34,987 nt of DNA from Herpetosiphonaceae bacterium (GTDB taxonomy: Bacteria; Chloroflexota; Chloroflexia; Chloroflexales; Herpetosiphonaceae), in the NCBI GenBank assembly GCA_013538855.1, contig JABXJS010000048.1, positions 1-34,987 on the forward strand. Reading direction: 5' to 3'. Made by a program: the position numbers and the translations under genes. Of this stretch, positions 34,747 to 34,987 are shown piece after piece (position 1 is the stretch's first letter; the number at the start of each line of letters is the position of its first letter). Below the pieces are notes generated by a model that was not told the origin of the DNA, searched no databases, and was given only the letters and a program-made list of their open reading frames with translations.

Positions 34747-34987
34747 CGGTCGCGGCGTGGGCCTGGCGGTGCCGCATCCGCCCGTGGGGCGGGATAGCAC
34801 AGCGCGGGATTGCGCTACATCGGACCAGACGGGAGCGCAGGGCTGGCGATTCAGCATGAACAGACCCGCCGTAGTTGGCCGCTGGTCGGCGCATCGTGGG
34901 CCTGGTGGTGCCGCATCCGCCCGTGGGGCGGGATAGCACAGCGCGGGATTGCGCTACATCGGACCAGACGGGAGTGCAGGGCTGGAC
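34729..34987. repeat. Imperfect tandem repeat, period 139 bp, cut by the window edge
   Basis: Two copies begin at about 34729 and 34868 in exact 139-bp register without gaps. The core from 34772 to 34848 matches the second copy with one change (C/T at 34836); the first 40 bp differ more, and the last 20-25 bp cannot be compared because the window ends. Each core holds CCGCCC-GTG-GGGCGG (34778-34792) and AGCGC-GGGATT-GCGCT (34801-34816), two small hairpins. No conserved reading frame is apparent. Confidence 0.8.

Noticed and set aside
34729-34987. CRISPR array
   Set aside because: The repeat unit is 139 bp with a 77-bp conserved core and only two copies; no short repeats with unique spacers.

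Overview
The window looks like a chromosomal segment from a Chloroflexota bacterium, probably class Chloroflexia. The reasons are the C-terminal secreted-protein domain at 5.0-5.8 kb (a type I associate with Chloroflexota cell-surface proteins), a CruA-type lycopene cyclase, a class II HMG-CoA reductase for the mevalonate route used by Chloroflexus-type organisms, and two YsnF/AvaK stress proteins. The DNA is moderately GC-rich, with short AT-rich promoter islands. I see no phage, plasmid, CRISPR, rRNA or tRNA genes. The assignment to a class is inference.

Layout. 0.3-3.2 kb: a copper-handling pair (copZ-like chaperone and CopA P-type ATPase) behind a promoter with a C/G-tract palindrome, closed by a perfect 12-bp terminator. 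3.2-10.1 kb, minus strand: a small membrane protein; a secreted multi-domain surface protein coupled to a degenerate M28-peptidase-like membrane protein; an HtrA-like protease without a signal peptide joined to a LuxR-type regulator with a degenerate receiver; and a zinc-free MDR oxidoreductase. 10.2-16.9 kb, plus strand: a lipoprotein, a four-TM protein, an 80-residue acidic protein, then a terminator, a CruA-like lycopene cyclase and a GAF-GAF hybrid histidine kinase. 17-20.8 kb: enolase followed by a close-packed run of YraN, RidA, a degenerate metallo-beta-lactamase-fold protein, a Nudix hydrolase and a four-cysteine protein, meeting MTA phosphorylase tail to tail. This run reads as a metabolite and DNA upkeep cluster. 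21.7-24.7 kb: an alpha/beta hydrolase plus TPR protein, and a convergent lipoprotein. 24.7-26.3 kb: an AT-rich control region and HMG-CoA reductase. 26.4-30.4 kb: an unknown Cys/His protein, divergent from a membrane protein whose stop codon abuts gyrB. 30.7-34.7 kb: a YpfJ-type zinc peptidase, two YsnF-domain stress proteins and a CPA1 cation/proton antiporter. The last 260 bp hold two copies of a 139-bp tandem repeat running off the edge.

Regulatory pattern. Ten promoter candidates share an extended -10 of the form TG(C/G)TAnnnT, most lacking a good -35. Two promoters instead have a -35 preceded by three short direct repeats at exactly 11-bp spacing, the architecture bound by OmpR/PhoB-type activators. 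The membrane protein-gyrB unit appears to begin with a leaderless GTG.

No complete novel system is demonstrable. The most promising leads are the 11-bp iteron promoters, three degenerate enzyme or receiver folds (M28, metallo-beta-lactamase, LuxR receiver), the leaderless gyrB unit, the paired inverted repeats in the 27.2-27.4 kb divergent region, and the terminal 139-bp repeat.
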